Part shown: positions 17,060 through 26,716 of the stretch, piece by piece | Layout of the letters: every line of letters starts with the position of its first letter | How positions within the stretch are numbered: position 1 is the first letter of the stretch | Position numbers and translations under genes: made by a program | The notes under the pieces: generated by a model | Told to the model about the DNA's origin: nothing | The model's database searches: none | What the model saw: only the letters and a program-made list of their open reading frames with translations | Assembly: GCA_000495505.1 (NCBI GenBank) | Contig: CP006833.1 | Coordinates: forward strand, 1,426,001 to 1,490,000 | DNA length: 64,000 nt | Source of the DNA: Campylobacter fetus subsp. testudinum 03-427 | Lineage (GTDB): Bacteria; Campylobacterota; Campylobacteria; Campylobacterales; Campylobacteraceae | Direction of reading: 5' to 3'

Positions 17060-17569
17060 TTAATGGCTTGAACTTTTATGTAAAAAATATAGCCCAAGAC
17101 ATAAAGCCAAAATAGAAACCGCTAGATAAACCATCTCAAGCGGAGCTGAAAATTTAGCGTGAAGCACTCTTTGAAAAAAATTTACGACTAAAACCATAAC
17201 TATAACTTTACCGATCTTATCTTTTAACTGATCTAAACTATGCACTTCTAAAACTCTGGCTTGTTTTGAGTTTTTTATACTATCTATTTCGCTGATGAAA
17301 AGTTCATAAATTCCAAAACTAAATATAAAAAATACTAGCGCCATCAAATACAAATCAATCGCACCTATAATAAGACCGACCGCGTCACTATGCAAATCTA
17401 TGCTGTGATCACCTAAAATAAGGTATTGCCACGCATAAATTATAACTTTTATAATATCATAACTAGCCACTATAAACATAACAAATGAACCGATTAATCC
17501 AAAGATAACAGGCAAAATAGTCACGTAACGCGACTTCCAAAGCATCATTTCAAAAAATTTTTCAAACAT
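17060..17569 (-). CDS. UPF0114 (YqhA) family membrane protein
   Basis: A 169-residue inner-membrane protein with about four hydrophobic segments, starting MFEKFFEMMLWKSRYVTILP and containing the family block LWKSRYVTILPVIFGLIGS and GAIDLYLMALVFFIFSFGIYELF. Function is unknown. It is 20 bp upstream of hemE on the same strand. Confidence 0.85.
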   Translation of the reverse strand: MFEKFFEMMLWKSRYVTILPVIFGLIGSFVMFIVASYDIIKVIIYAWQYLILGDHSIDLHSDAVGLIIGAIDLYLMALVFFIFSFGIYELFISEIDSIKNSKQARVLEVHSLDQLKDKIGKVIVMVLVVNFFQRVLHAKFSAPLEMVYLAVSILALCLGLYFLHKSSSH

Positions 17570-17643
17570 TAAAAACCCTAATATAAATTTAAAAAATAAT
17601 TATATGGAAATAGATTAAATATTAAATTTAATCTATTTTTTAG

Positions 17644-18678
17644 CTAATGGTTTAATTCTTGTATTTGACACCATTTTTGAGCTATTCTCACTGCGTTTGT
17701 AGCTGCGCCGACACGTATCTGATCAGCAACACACCAAAGATGAAGTATATCATCTCTATAGTTATCTTTTCTGATCCTACCTACATATGTTTCATTTGTA
17801 TCACTAGCTAGGATCGGCATTGGATAAAGATTATTTGCTGGATCATCTTGAATTACTATGCTAGGAGCATTTTTTAGAACATTTAAGGCTTTTTCTACGC
17901 TGATATCTGTTTTAAATTTGATAGTTATGCTCTCGCTATGACTTCTAAGTACTGGGACACGAACACAAGTTGCGCTTACTTCTATATTTTTATGCAATAT
18001 CTTTTGTGTTTCATTGACCATTTTCATCTCTTCTTTTGTATAGTCATTGTCCAAAAATACATCAATATGCGGTATAACGTTTAATGCTATTTGATGTTTA
18101 AATGCACTTGGTTCGCACTCATCTAGCTTAAATTCAAAAAACTTCTGCATTTGAAGAATCAGCTCTTCCATACCTTTTTTTCCAGCTCCGCTTGTAGCTT
18201 GATATGTACTTACATCGACTCTTTCTATGCCAAATAGATCATCAAGAGGTTTTAAAACTTGTACCATTTGTATAGTAGAGCAGTTTGGATTTGCTATTAT
18301 GCCTTTGTTTGTCCATAAATTTATATCTTCTGGGTTGCATTCTGGGACTACTAAAGGCACGTCTGGATCCATTCTAAAATGGCTTGTATTATCTATAACA
18401 ACAGCGCCGCTTGCAGCTGCTAAAGGCGCAAAATGAGCAGATATACTTCCTCCTGCACTAAAAAATGCTATATCAATCTCATTTTCTTCAAAAACGCTGT
18501 CAGTAAGCTGAACTATTTCATAGCCTTTGCCTCTGAATTCTGCGATATTTCCAGCACTCCTGCTACTAGCTAAAGGAAGTAAATTCCCAACAGGAAAATC
18601 AACCTCTTCAAGCACTCTAAATATTTCTTCTCCAACAGCACCAGTCGCACCGACTACTGCTACGCTATACTTTTTCAT
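17644..18678 (-). CDS. asd: Aspartate-semialdehyde dehydrogenase
   Basis: NADPH-dependent reduction of aspartyl phosphate to the semialdehyde, feeding lysine/diaminopimelate, threonine and methionine synthesis. The 344 residues have an N-terminal nucleotide-binding motif (VAVVGATGAVGEEI), the catalytic Cys in NPNCSTIQMV, and the ATSGAGKKGMEEL and RVPVLRSHSESI blocks. Gene order flgR-asd matches the C. jejuni order I recall. Confidence 0.96.
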   Translation of the reverse strand: MKKYSVAVVGATGAVGEEIFRVLEEVDFPVGNLLPLASSRSAGNIAEFRGKGYEIVQLTDSVFEENEIDIAFFSAGGSISAHFAPLAAASGAVVIDNTSHFRMDPDVPLVVPECNPEDINLWTNKGIIANPNCSTIQMVQVLKPLDDLFGIERVDVSTYQATSGAGKKGMEELILQMQKFFEFKLDECEPSAFKHQIALNVIPHIDVFLDNDYTKEEMKMVNETQKILHKNIEVSATCVRVPVLRSHSESITIKFKTDISVEKALNVLKNAPSIVIQDDPANNLYPMPILASDTNETYVGRIRKDNYRDDILHLWCVADQIRVGAATNAVRIAQKWCQIQELNH

Positions 18679-18742
18679 TTTAAGCCTTAATCTGAAATTT
18701 AGGCTATTATTTTAACAAATATTTACTTTAAATTCAGTAAAA

Positions 18743-19885
18743 TTATTTTTTTGCGTATATAAATAGATCGTCTTTTGATATATTTGTTTGTTCGCTTAGT
18801 ATAGCAGCTCTTTCAACTATACTGATAAGCTCTCTTATATTTCCTGGATAATCATAACTCAAAAGCTCACTCATAGCTTCATCGCTAAATGACTTTTTAC
18901 CTAATTCATAACCGTCGCAAACTCTTTGCAAAACAGTGTTTGCTATACCTAAAATTTCATCTTTTCTTTCACGAAGTGGAGGCACAAAAAGCGGAACTGT
19001 GTTTAACCTATAAAAAAGATCCTCTCTAAACTCGCCTTCTTTTACTTTTTTTTCTAAATTTGCATTTGTCGCAGATATGATTCGAACGTCGATTTTAATA
19101 GGCTTACTAGCTCCTACTCGCACGATTTCACGCTCTTGGATAGCTCTTAATAGTTTTGGCTGCAAATTTAGCGGCATTTCACCGATTTCATCTAAAAAAA
19201 GTGTTCCTCCATTTGCTAACTCAAATAGTCCTTTTTTAGTAGCGGTTGCGTCGGTAAATGCGCCTTTTTCATAACCGTACAGCTCACTTTCAAGAAGATT
19301 TTCAGGGATGGCTGCCATATTTATAGCCATAAAAGGTTCGTTTTTTCGTTTTGAGTTTTCATGAATAAATTTAGAAAATAGCTCTTTGCCAACGCCGCTT
19401 TCTCCCATTATCATAACGCTTACATCTGTTATTGCCGCTCTTTTGGCTATATTTAATGCTCTTTGTAAATTTGGAGACGTTGATAAAAAACTACCATCTT
19501 GAATGTTAGAAGAAGTTTGTTTTATGAGCTGTTTTGAGCTTAATGTTTTTGTTCTTTTTATAGCAGTTACTAAAGTTTCTACATCAAAAGGCTTTGTAAG
19601 AAAATCCTTGACTCCTAGCCTAACGCTCTGTATAGCTCTACTTAAAGTCGCGTTTCCAGTCATTATAATGACATCGAATTTACCACCAAGCTCTTTTATG
19701 AACTCAAGCCCATCAAGTCCTGGCATATTGATATCAGTTACTATGATATCGGTATTATCTTCAAGTTTTTTCAGTGCTTCAGTCGCGCTTTTATAACTTT
19801 TTATATTGAACTCGTCATAGTCGCCAAGTGCGATTTCCAAGGATTTTCTCATATTTATATCATCTTCGACAATTACAACATTCAT
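18743..19885 (-). CDS. flgR: Sigma-54-dependent flagellar response regulator FlgR
   Basis: An NtrC-type regulator, 380 residues, that with the kinase FlgS activates sigma-54 flagellar genes. The receiver domain has the phospho-acceptor Asp51 (VTDINMPG) and LTKPFD. The AAA+ domain has Walker A GESGVGKE and Walker B GGTLFLDEIGEM. The sigma-54 contact loop reads GAFTDA rather than GAFTGA. The protein ends soon after the AAA+ domain (DDLFIYAKK) with no Fis-type HTH, as in H. pylori FlgR, so it probably acts without site-specific DNA binding. Neighbours flgQ, flgP and gyrA support the identity. Confidence 0.9.
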   Translation of the reverse strand: MNVVIVEDDINMRKSLEIALGDYDEFNIKSYKSATEALKKLEDNTDIIVTDINMPGLDGLEFIKELGGKFDVIIMTGNATLSRAIQSVRLGVKDFLTKPFDVETLVTAIKRTKTLSSKQLIKQTSSNIQDGSFLSTSPNLQRALNIAKRAAITDVSVMIMGESGVGKELFSKFIHENSKRKNEPFMAINMAAIPENLLESELYGYEKGAFTDATATKKGLFELANGGTLFLDEIGEMPLNLQPKLLRAIQEREIVRVGASKPIKIDVRIISATNANLEKKVKEGEFREDLFYRLNTVPLFVPPLRERKDEILGIANTVLQRVCDGYELGKKSFSDEAMSELLSYDYPGNIRELISIVERAAILSEQTNISKDDLFIYAKK

Positions 19886-19889
19886 TATC

Positions 19890-20279
19890 TCACCTATTTA
19901 TTTTGCTTATTGTAGCACCAAGAGGCTTAAATTCCACTATAAATCGCACCGGCACAAGCGTTACGCTAGTTTTTAAATTTGCTGTATTTCCTTTAAATTT
20001 GGAGTTATCTTTTAACAAAACTTTTTGATCTATAAAACATTCAAAAAGCTGCTCTTGATGACGTTTGAGATAATCTAAAGTAGTTTCATTTTTAAATTTA
20101 GAAGATTGTATATCGCATATTTTGCTACCTTTTTCTTTACTAAGAACCATAGCTTTTGAAATGGATATATTTTGGTATTTTATAAGGCTGTTTGATGATG
20201 AGTATTTAGCCCAAAAGATGAACTCCTCACCACCAAACAAAAGTGTAGAAATAACTAGTAAGCAAAAAGCTCTTGCCAC
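19890..20279 (-). CDS. flgQ: Motility-associated protein, likely FlgQ counterpart
   Basis: A 129-residue exported protein with a signal peptide-like start (MARAFCLLVISTLLFGGEE). It starts at GTG and overlaps the end of flgP by 25 bp. In C. jejuni flgP-flgQ sit between gyrA and flgR and are needed for motility as part of the basal disk; position is the main argument here. No domain is recognisable, and I could not compare its length with FlgQ, so the symbol is tentative. Confidence 0.6.
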   Translation of the reverse strand: MARAFCLLVISTLLFGGEEFIFWAKYSSSNSLIKYQNISISKAMVLSKEKGSKICDIQSSKFKNETTLDYLKRHQEQLFECFIDQKVLLKDNSKFKGNTANLKTSVTLVPVRFIVEFKPLGATISKINR

Positions 20280-20740
20280 TTGTCTTTATCTATCTTAAGT
20301 TCCATCTCAACACGGAAAAGTCCGTCTTTGAAATCTTGATTTATAATAGCAGCATTTTTGATAAGACCAGTCACTCTTGTTTCTATAACAGAGTCTCTTA
20401 GCATAGCATCTTTTACAGTATCTTTAGCGTTTATCTTAACTCCATAAAGCTTACTTGCAAGCTGTCTATAAGCATCTGCTATTGCTGAGCGTTTAGCAAG
20501 AGCTCTAGCTTGAGCTGGACTAACTGTATCTATAGGAGGAATTCCCTCGCCGACTGCTGAAAAAATAGCCTCTGGATTTATCTCCATACCAGCTAACATT
20601 TTATCGTTTTTGATTATTTCTCTTAGGTCGTCTTTATCTACTTTTTGAACCACAACATCTTGTGTTTTAGGCTCTGGAGTAAATGCGGCGCAACCTACGA
20701 AAACACCAGCTACTAATAATGCAAAAATTAATGATTTCAT
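20255..20740 (-). CDS. flgP: Outer-membrane lipoprotein FlgP (LPP20 family)
   Basis: A 161-residue lipoprotein with a signal peptide and lipobox (AGVFVGC, Cys about residue 16). The mature part has the LPP20-type sequence PAQARALAKRSAIADAYRQL. In C. jejuni FlgP builds the basal disk of the flagellar motor and is required for motility. Gene order gyrA-flgP-flgQ-flgR is conserved. Confidence 0.85.
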   Translation of the reverse strand: MKSLIFALLVAGVFVGCAAFTPEPKTQDVVVQKVDKDDLREIIKNDKMLAGMEINPEAIFSAVGEGIPPIDTVSPAQARALAKRSAIADAYRQLASKLYGVKINAKDTVKDAMLRDSVIETRVTGLIKNAAIINQDFKDGLFRVEMELKIDKDKWQELFAY

Positions 20741-20781
20741 ATTTATTACCTTAAATTTAAATTACGTATTCTAAGCAAAAC

Positions 20782-23370
20782 TTATTCCACATCTTGTTCT
20801 ACAGTATCATCTGCAACAATATCGTCATCATCGCTCTCTTCTTTAGGGCATCTTGCTATACTTACGACCTCATCGCCTTCTACATTTACGACTATAACGC
20901 CGCTTGTATTGCGCCCTGCTTTTCTGATACTTTGCATATCTACTCTTATCATCTTACCGCTTGATGTTAGCGCCATAAGATCCATCTCTTCATCTACCAT
21001 TACAACACCTACAAGATCTTTTGTTTTTGGAGTTAGTTTCATACAAATGACACCCTTACCTCCACGACTTTGCAAGCGGTATTCATCAGCTGTTGTACGT
21101 TTTCCTATACCTTTTTGACTCACACTTAAAATTTCTTGAGAGTCATTTTCTATAACGACTGCTCCAACAACTTCATCTAAATTCTCTTTAAATCTTATAG
21201 CAGTTACGCCACGGCTAACTCTTCCTATCTGTCTTACTTTATTTAAAGCAAATTTGATACACATACCTTTTTTAGTAACAGCAAATAGCATTTTACCACT
21301 CTCAAGACTAGTTTCGGAGTTATCTTCGCTTATAGTTTGTAAATTTGAAACGTTCTCATCATCTTCAAGACTACCATCATAGCTCTCATCAGGTTCGCTA
21401 GTAGCGATCACAACGGTTACAAGCTCATCATTATCATCTAAATTTATAGCTTTTACGCCGATTGAGCGTATGTTTTTGAACTCACTTAAATTCGTACGTT
21501 TTACTATACCGTTTTTAGTAAAGAAAGCTAAAGATTTGCTCTCATCAAAATCCGTTGTAGGAATGATAGCTTTTATCTTCTCATCTGCTTGAAGCGATAT
21601 AAGATTTACAACTGCTTTTCCTTTTGCGGTTCGGCTACCTTCTGGAATTTTATAAACTTTGAGCCAGTAAAGCTGACCGCGATCTGTTACAAACATAAGC
21701 GTATCGTGACTCATACAAGTAAAGAAACTCTCTATAAAATCATCATCATAAGTAGTCACCGCGACCTTGCCTTTACCGCCTCGTTTTTGCTTTTCATAAC
21801 TCTTACTAGGAACGCGTTTTATGTATCCACGGTGAGTTATAGTAACTACCATATTTTCATTTGGTATCAAGTCTTCTACGTCTATATCATCATAATCATC
21901 GACTATCTCGGTGATGCGCGGACATTTAAATTTAGATTTGATCTCTAAAAGTTCGTCTCTTATGATATTTTCTATCAAAGTTTCACTTTTTAGTATCGCG
22001 TCTAATTTTTCTATAAGCTCTAAAATTTCTTTCAGTTCAGCTTCTAATTTTTCTCTTTCGAGTCCTGTTAATTTGCTAAGTCTCATATCAAGTATAGCAT
22101 TACTTTGAAGCTCAGAAAGACCAAATTTAGCCATTAACCCGTCTCTTGCAGAGTTTGTATCTGCGCTGGTTTTTATCAGATTGATAACTGCGTCTATGTT
22201 ATCAAGCGCGATTTTTAAACCTTCTAAAATATGAGCTCTTGCACGTGCCTTTTGAAGTTCAAAAATAGTACGCCTGATGATGACTGTTTTTCTATGATTT
22301 AAAAACAGCTTTAAAAGCTCTAAAAGAGAAAATACTTTTGGCTCTTTGTTATTTATAGCAAGCATTATAACGCCAAAAGTAACTTCCATTTGAGTAGATT
22401 TAAAGAGATTATTTAGCACGATCTCGCTCATCGCGTCACGTTTTAACTCTATAACTAGACGAATTCCGTCTCTATCACTCTCATCTCTTACTTCACTTAT
22501 ACCTTCGATTAGTTTTTCTTTGACAAGATCAGCTATATCTGCATGAAGCTTTGCTTTATTTACTTGATATGGAAGCTCATCGACTACGATAACATCTTTA
22601 TTTGGTTTTTTTTCTATATGGGTTTTGGCTCTTAGTTTTATACGCCCTCGACCTGTTTTATAAGCTTCTATAATACCTTTTTTTCCAAAAATTATACCGC
22701 CGGTTGGGAAATCAGGACCCTTTATATGAGTCATGATATCTTCTAAACTGACTTCTTTATCATCTAAAAGAACGAGCAACCCATCTACTAATTCATCAAG
22801 GCTATGCGGAGGGATATTTGTCGCCATACCAACTGCGATACCGCTTGATCCATTTAATAGCAAATTCGGTACGCGTGCGGGCAAGACGTCTGGTTCGCTT
22901 AAACTATCGTCATAGTTTGGGATAAAATCAACCGTATCTTTATCTAAATCTCTTAAAAGCTCTTCAGCCAAAACAGTCATTCTAGCCTCAGTATAACGCA
23001 TAGCAGCAGCGCCGTCTCCATCAACTGAACCAAAGTTTCCTTGACCATCTACTGCAGGAACTCTCATAGAAAAGTTCTGAGCCATTCTAACTAGCGCGTC
23101 ATAAACAGCAGTATCGCCGTGCGGATGATACTTACCGATGACATCTCCAACGATACGAGCAGACTTTTTGTACGGGCTGCGGCTTCCCACGCCAAGATCG
23201 TTCATAGCATAAAGTATGCGGCGATGCACTGGCTTTAAACCATCTCTTGCATCAGGCAAAGCACGACCTATTATGACGCTCATAGAGTAGTCTAGGTAAC
23301 TTGCTTTTATAGAATCTTCAACGTCTATAGCGTCTATATCTTGATTTGAACTGAAAATATTTTCTTCCAT
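20782..23370 (-). CDS. gyrA: DNA gyrase subunit A
   Basis: The 862-residue breakage-reunion subunit of gyrase. The catalytic Tyr126 lies in [11 protein letters not shown], and the C-terminal wrapping domain contains the GyrA box (QKRGGKG). In the quinolone-resistance region the sequence [11 protein letters not shown] has Thr87 and Asp91, equivalent to the susceptible C. jejuni residues Thr86 and Asp90. It has an acidic tail ([19 protein letters not shown]). It lies 92 bp downstream of the aminoacyl cluster on the same strand. Confidence 0.98.
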   Translation of the reverse strand: MEENIFSSNQDIDAIDVEDSIKASYLDYSMSVIIGRALPDARDGLKPVHRRILYAMNDLGVGSRSPYKKSARIVGDVIGKYHPHGDTAVYDALVRMAQNFSMRVPAVDGQGNFGSVDGDGAAAMRYTEARMTVLAEELLRDLDKDTVDFIPNYDDSLSEPDVLPARVPNLLLNGSSGIAVGMATNIPPHSLDELVDGLLVLLDDKEVSLEDIMTHIKGPDFPTGGIIFGKKGIIEAYKTGRGRIKLRAKTHIEKKPNKDVIVVDELPYQVNKAKLHADIADLVKEKLIEGISEVRDESDRDGIRLVIELKRDAMSEIVLNNLFKSTQMEVTFGVIMLAINNKEPKVFSLLELLKLFLNHRKTVIIRRTIFELQKARARAHILEGLKIALDNIDAVINLIKTSADTNSARDGLMAKFGLSELQSNAILDMRLSKLTGLEREKLEAELKEILELIEKLDAILKSETLIENIIRDELLEIKSKFKCPRITEIVDDYDDIDVEDLIPNENMVVTITHRGYIKRVPSKSYEKQKRGGKGKVAVTTYDDDFIESFFTCMSHDTLMFVTDRGQLYWLKVYKIPEGSRTAKGKAVVNLISLQADEKIKAIIPTTDFDESKSLAFFTKNGIVKRTNLSEFKNIRSIGVKAINLDDNDELVTVVIATSEPDESYDGSLEDDENVSNLQTISEDNSETSLESGKMLFAVTKKGMCIKFALNKVRQIGRVSRGVTAIRFKENLDEVVGAVVIENDSQEILSVSQKGIGKRTTADEYRLQSRGGKGVICMKLTPKTKDLVGVVMVDEEMDLMALTSSGKMIRVDMQSIRKAGRNTSGVIVVNVEGDEVVSIARCPKEESDDDDIVADDTVEQDVE

Positions 23371-23462
23371 TTTTATCCTTGAAAATAACTACAAGGATTT
23401 TATCTTAAATTTAATAAAAACTTGCTAAATAGCCATCTGCAAATCTCAAAATCAAATTTACT

Positions 23463-24245
23463 CTACATTTTTAGTAGTATTTGTTCGTCTTTTTTTAATG
23501 CGATCATTGTATCTTTAAAATACCTATCTGCTTCTATCAAAGTTATAGTTGAACCTCCGATAGACTCGATATGAAAGTTATATGCCGATTTAAGTATTGA
23601 TACTTGTTTTTCTACGGCTAAAATGCTTCTTTTTTCAACATCTCTCACAAAATATAATATACTCTTACTAGATATTTTGCCGTTTTCATCCACTATTTTT
23701 CCGCTAAACTCCTTAAAATATCTATAGCTTACTTCTGCTTGCTCTTCGATGTAATGAGTAAATGTATAGCCAAGTTTTTGAGTGCCCAAAAGAACTATTT
23801 TGCCTTCCATCTTTCTAAGCACGTCATAGACTGAGTTTTTACCAAAACAACTTTTCGTATCGCTTAAAAAAGCGTCTTTATTATCTCCATTAATTGCAAA
23901 AGAAAAAATCGGATCATTCGTACGAACAACACCATTTTGATGTCTGAAAAACTCAGTCAAAACGCCCATAGTGCTTCTTGAGTTTAGCTTATCATAAATT
24001 TGATTTTTACAAAAACTATATGTAAATGTAGGCATAATAAGCGTTCCATTTTTACCTATAATTTCATAAAAACACTCCAACAAAACTCTCAAAAACTCAT
24101 CTTTTGGTAAAAGTGGTTTTCCAAGAGTAAAAAGCTCGGTATGAACGCAAACAGTGTCGCCGCTTTTTATACCGATTTGCTCTAAAGCATCTAAAAAATC
24201 GCTTTTTTTAACAAGCTTTCCATTTGCTTCTAAGATAGCTTTCAT
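23463..24245 (-). CDS. AAC(3)-family N-acyltransferase
   Basis: A 260-residue member of the aminoglycoside 3-N-acetyltransferase family (antibiotic_NAT fold). Motifs: GDTVCVHTELFTLG, GTLIMPTFTYSF, STMGVLTEFFR, RTNDPIFSFAING and the catalytic-type THYIEE. Campylobacter carries such proteins in flagellar or surface sugar loci, where they probably acylate amino sugars rather than antibiotics. Its gene overlaps the acyl carrier protein gene by 4 bp (ATGA), so it likely takes an acyl or aminoacyl group from that carrier. Last gene of the cluster. No resistance phenotype should be assumed. Confidence 0.85.
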   Translation of the reverse strand: MKAILEANGKLVKKSDFLDALEQIGIKSGDTVCVHTELFTLGKPLLPKDEFLRVLLECFYEIIGKNGTLIMPTFTYSFCKNQIYDKLNSRSTMGVLTEFFRHQNGVVRTNDPIFSFAINGDNKDAFLSDTKSCFGKNSVYDVLRKMEGKIVLLGTQKLGYTFTHYIEEQAEVSYRYFKEFSGKIVDENGKISSKSILYFVRDVEKRSILAVEKQVSILKSAYNFHIESIGGSTITLIEADRYFKDTMIALKKDEQILLKM

Positions 24246-24466
24246 CTCATAGCTTTATCTATCATATCTTTTAAACTAGCAAAGCTCTCAAAACTCTCAT
24301 TTGTTATGAACTCTGCACGTAATGGTTTTTTATACGTTTTTTCTATCGCCGCAACAAGAGCCATTATATCCATACTGTCGATAATTCCGCTGCTTAAAAG
24401 CTCACTCATACTCTCATTTACATCATCTCTACCTATTTGGTTAAAAAGTTCTTTGATCTCATTCAT
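24242..24466 (-). CDS. Acyl (aminoacyl) carrier protein
   Basis: A 74-residue carrier protein. The phosphopantetheine site is Ser31 in SGIIDSMDIMALV. I chose the ATG at 24466 (MNEIKELFNQIG), which has AAAGGAG upstream; an in-frame ATG at 24505 has no such site. It is distinct from a housekeeping fatty-acid ACP, which carries DSLD at this site, and resembles the DltC-like carriers that pair with free-standing adenylation proteins. Coupled to the AAC(3)-like gene by an ATGA overlap. Confidence 0.85.
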   Translation of the reverse strand: MNEIKELFNQIGRDDVNESMSELLSSGIIDSMDIMALVAAIEKTYKKPLRAEFITNESFESFASLKDMIDKAMR

Positions 24467-24507
24467 TTTTACTCCTTTATAATATTTAATTTTTGACAAA
24501 TACATTT

Positions 24508-25245
24508 TTAAATCTCATTTTTCCTCTTATAAAATAAAATTTGTATAGCGTTAAACTCAAACCCGAATTTTTTATAAAATTCTATGGCTTTTATATTCGT
24601 ATCTCTTACAAATAGCTTAAAGTGCCAAGCGTTTAATCCCAAAAAACAACTCATCAACTTACACCCCATTCCACTTCGCCTAAACTCCTTGCTAACTGCC
24701 ATAAAATCCAAATGAGCCGAGTTTAAATTTAAAAAATATACCAAAGCGCCTACTATTTTCTTATCTTGTTTTATGATGAGTACTTGACCTTCTTGTATTC
24801 TATTTTTAAGTTCAGTTTTGCTTATAAAAAGATACTCTTTATCAAAATAATTTATAAAAAAACTGTAAATCTCATCCATATCATCAAGCAAAGCTTTTTG
24901 AACCTCACCCAAACTTTGAAAACTAAAACCGCTATTTTTTAAACTCATACCGATATATTTATCAAAAATACTAAATTTATTAATACTCAAAAACCTGTTT
25001 TCAAGCTCACAAATAGGCGTTTTACGTATGAGTTTTATATAAGTTCCTTGCATATCAAAGCTTGTTATATCATTTATAAAATACGTGATAAAACCGTTTT
25101 GAGTTAGAAAAAAGTTATCTGCATTCTGCTTTAAACAAATTTGATTTTGCTCTAATTTATTTTTGATATTATCTATGCTAAGTGTATTATTGCTAAACTT
25201 AAATCCATTATTATATAAATTTAAAAACTCGTTATATAAGTTCAT
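24508..25245 (-). CDS. GNAT-family N-acetyltransferase
   Basis: A 245-residue protein. The C-terminal half is a GNAT domain (VGALVYFLNLNSAHLDFMAV, EFRRSGMGCKLM as the acetyl-CoA pyrophosphate loop, and NIKAIEFYKKFGFE). The N-terminal half, about 110 residues, is unlike common GNATs and may be a substrate-binding extension. The ATG at 25245 follows AAAGG by 6 bp and overlaps the adenylation gene by 14 bp. Likely acts on the same product as its neighbours; the substrate is unknown. Confidence 0.8.
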   Translation of the reverse strand: MNLYNEFLNLYNNGFKFSNNTLSIDNIKNKLEQNQICLKQNADNFFLTQNGFITYFINDITSFDMQGTYIKLIRKTPICELENRFLSINKFSIFDKYIGMSLKNSGFSFQSLGEVQKALLDDMDEIYSFFINYFDKEYLFISKTELKNRIQEGQVLIIKQDKKIVGALVYFLNLNSAHLDFMAVSKEFRRSGMGCKLMSCFLGLNAWHFKLFVRDTNIKAIEFYKKFGFEFNAIQILFYKRKNEI

Positions 25246-26716
25246 CAAGCGCCTTTCTATCTATTTTACCATTTTGATTTAGCGCAAATTTATCCACTAA
25301 AATGAACCTTTTTGGCACCATATAATTAGGTAGTTTCTCTAAAAGATAACTTTTTAAATTTATCTCCTTTTTCGCCTCATAAAAGCATATTATTTCGCTA
25401 TTTTTAAATATACAAATGGAGTTTAAAACACTCATGTGAGAGTTCGCCACCGTTTCGATCTCGCCAAGCTCTATCCTATGTCCCATAAGTTTTATCTGAT
25501 TATCTTTTCTACCATAGCAAATCAGTTCTCCAAGATCGTTAAAAGCCACTATATCGCCTGTTTTATAAAGGATATCTTGATAATTATCATGCAGTGGATT
25601 TTGGATAAAAGCTTCTTTCGTTCTGTTTTTATCACCAAAATATCCTAAACTAAGGCTCGTGCCTCTAACATAAAGTTCGCCCCTAACAAACGGCTCTTTT
25701 ATCAAATTTAGTTCATCATCAAAAACCAAAAGTTCGGTATTTTGACAAGCCTTTCCTATAGGTAGAGGTTCATCATCGCTAAAATTTCTATCACAAATAT
25801 AAAAAGCGCAAACATCAGTTATCTCAGTAGGTCCATAAAGATTTGCAAAAAGAGCGTGAGGAAGAGCTTTTCGCCAGATATTTAGCTGTTTGTTTGGCAT
25901 TATCTCTCCGCAAAACAGTACTTTTTTGAGACTCTCAAGCTTGAAATTAGCAAGTGAATTTACATTTGCAAAATACGTAAGCACTGAAGGCACCCAAAAA
26001 ATCAAACTAACACCGTGCTTTTCTAAATAATCTAACACTTTATTTGGAAAAGCAAAAATAGAAGTCGGCAAGATATGCAAAGTAGCACCACTTTTAACAG
26101 AGGAAAAAATATCCAAAATAGAGTTATCAAAGTAAAACGGTGCTTGATTTGCCATAACTTCGCTTGAGCTAAGTTTAAAAGTCTCACAAACCCAAAAAGT
26201 ATAATCGATCACGCTTTTATGGCTTATACTTACACCTTTTGGCGCACCTGTGCTTCCACTAGTGAAAAATACATAGAGTAAATTTGTATCTATATGAGCA
26301 TTTCTAGCCTCTTTTAGCGCACTTTTATCCACATCAAATTCACTAAAATCCTCACAAAATATCTTTTGCACATTCACAAAATCAAATTTAAAATCCTTTT
26401 GCGCTATTATAACCTTTGGTTTTAGAATTTTAACAACTTGTTCTATGCGCTCATATGGAGTTTGAGTATCTAGCAAAGTATAGAAATTCCCGCTTTTTGC
26501 CACTGCAAAAAATGAAACTAAAGTCAAAATGCACTTTGGTAAAATGATTAAAACTGCTTCATTTTTTAAATTTAGCCTTAAAATTTCACTGGCTAATCTA
26601 TCTGTAATCTCATCAAATTCAGCATAAGTTATACTCTCATCACCAAACACAAATGCTTTTTTAAATGGATTTTTTGCAACTGAAATATCTAAAAAGTCAC
26701 AAATGCTTCTTATCAT
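25232..26716 (-). CDS. Free-standing amino-acid adenylation protein (DltA-like)
   Basis: A 494-residue AMP-forming ligase with all core motifs of NRPS adenylation domains: TSGSTGAPKG (152-161), LYGPTEI, ELYVRG, YKTGD, GRKDNQIKLMGHRIELGEIE and the A10 lysine in NQNGKIDRK (Lys484). FDNSILDIF (196-204) carries Asp197 at the position that binds the alpha-amino group, so the substrate is probably an amino acid. No condensation or carrier domain is fused; the carrier is the neighbouring ACP. Size and organisation resemble DltA and the amino-acid-activating enzyme of the C. jejuni flagellar glycosylation locus. Overlaps both neighbours. Confidence 0.88.
   Translation of the reverse strand: MIRSICDFLDISVAKNPFKKAFVFGDESITYAEFDEITDRLASEILRLNLKNEAVLIILPKCILTLVSFFAVAKSGNFYTLLDTQTPYERIEQVVKILKPKVIIAQKDFKFDFVNVQKIFCEDFSEFDVDKSALKEARNAHIDTNLLYVFFTSGSTGAPKGVSISHKSVIDYTFWVCETFKLSSSEVMANQAPFYFDNSILDIFSSVKSGATLHILPTSIFAFPNKVLDYLEKHGVSLIFWVPSVLTYFANVNSLANFKLESLKKVLFCGEIMPNKQLNIWRKALPHALFANLYGPTEITDVCAFYICDRNFSDDEPLPIGKACQNTELLVFDDELNLIKEPFVRGELYVRGTSLSLGYFGDKNRTKEAFIQNPLHDNYQDILYKTGDIVAFNDLGELICYGRKDNQIKLMGHRIELGEIETVANSHMSVLNSICIFKNSEIICFYEAKKEINLKSYLLEKLPNYMVPKRFILVDKFALNQNGKIDRKALDELI

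Noticed and set aside
23463-24245. Aminoglycoside resistance gene
   Set aside because: The protein is of the AAC(3) family, but context (adenylation protein, carrier, DUF4910) points to biosynthetic acyl transfer; calling resistance from family alone is not justified.
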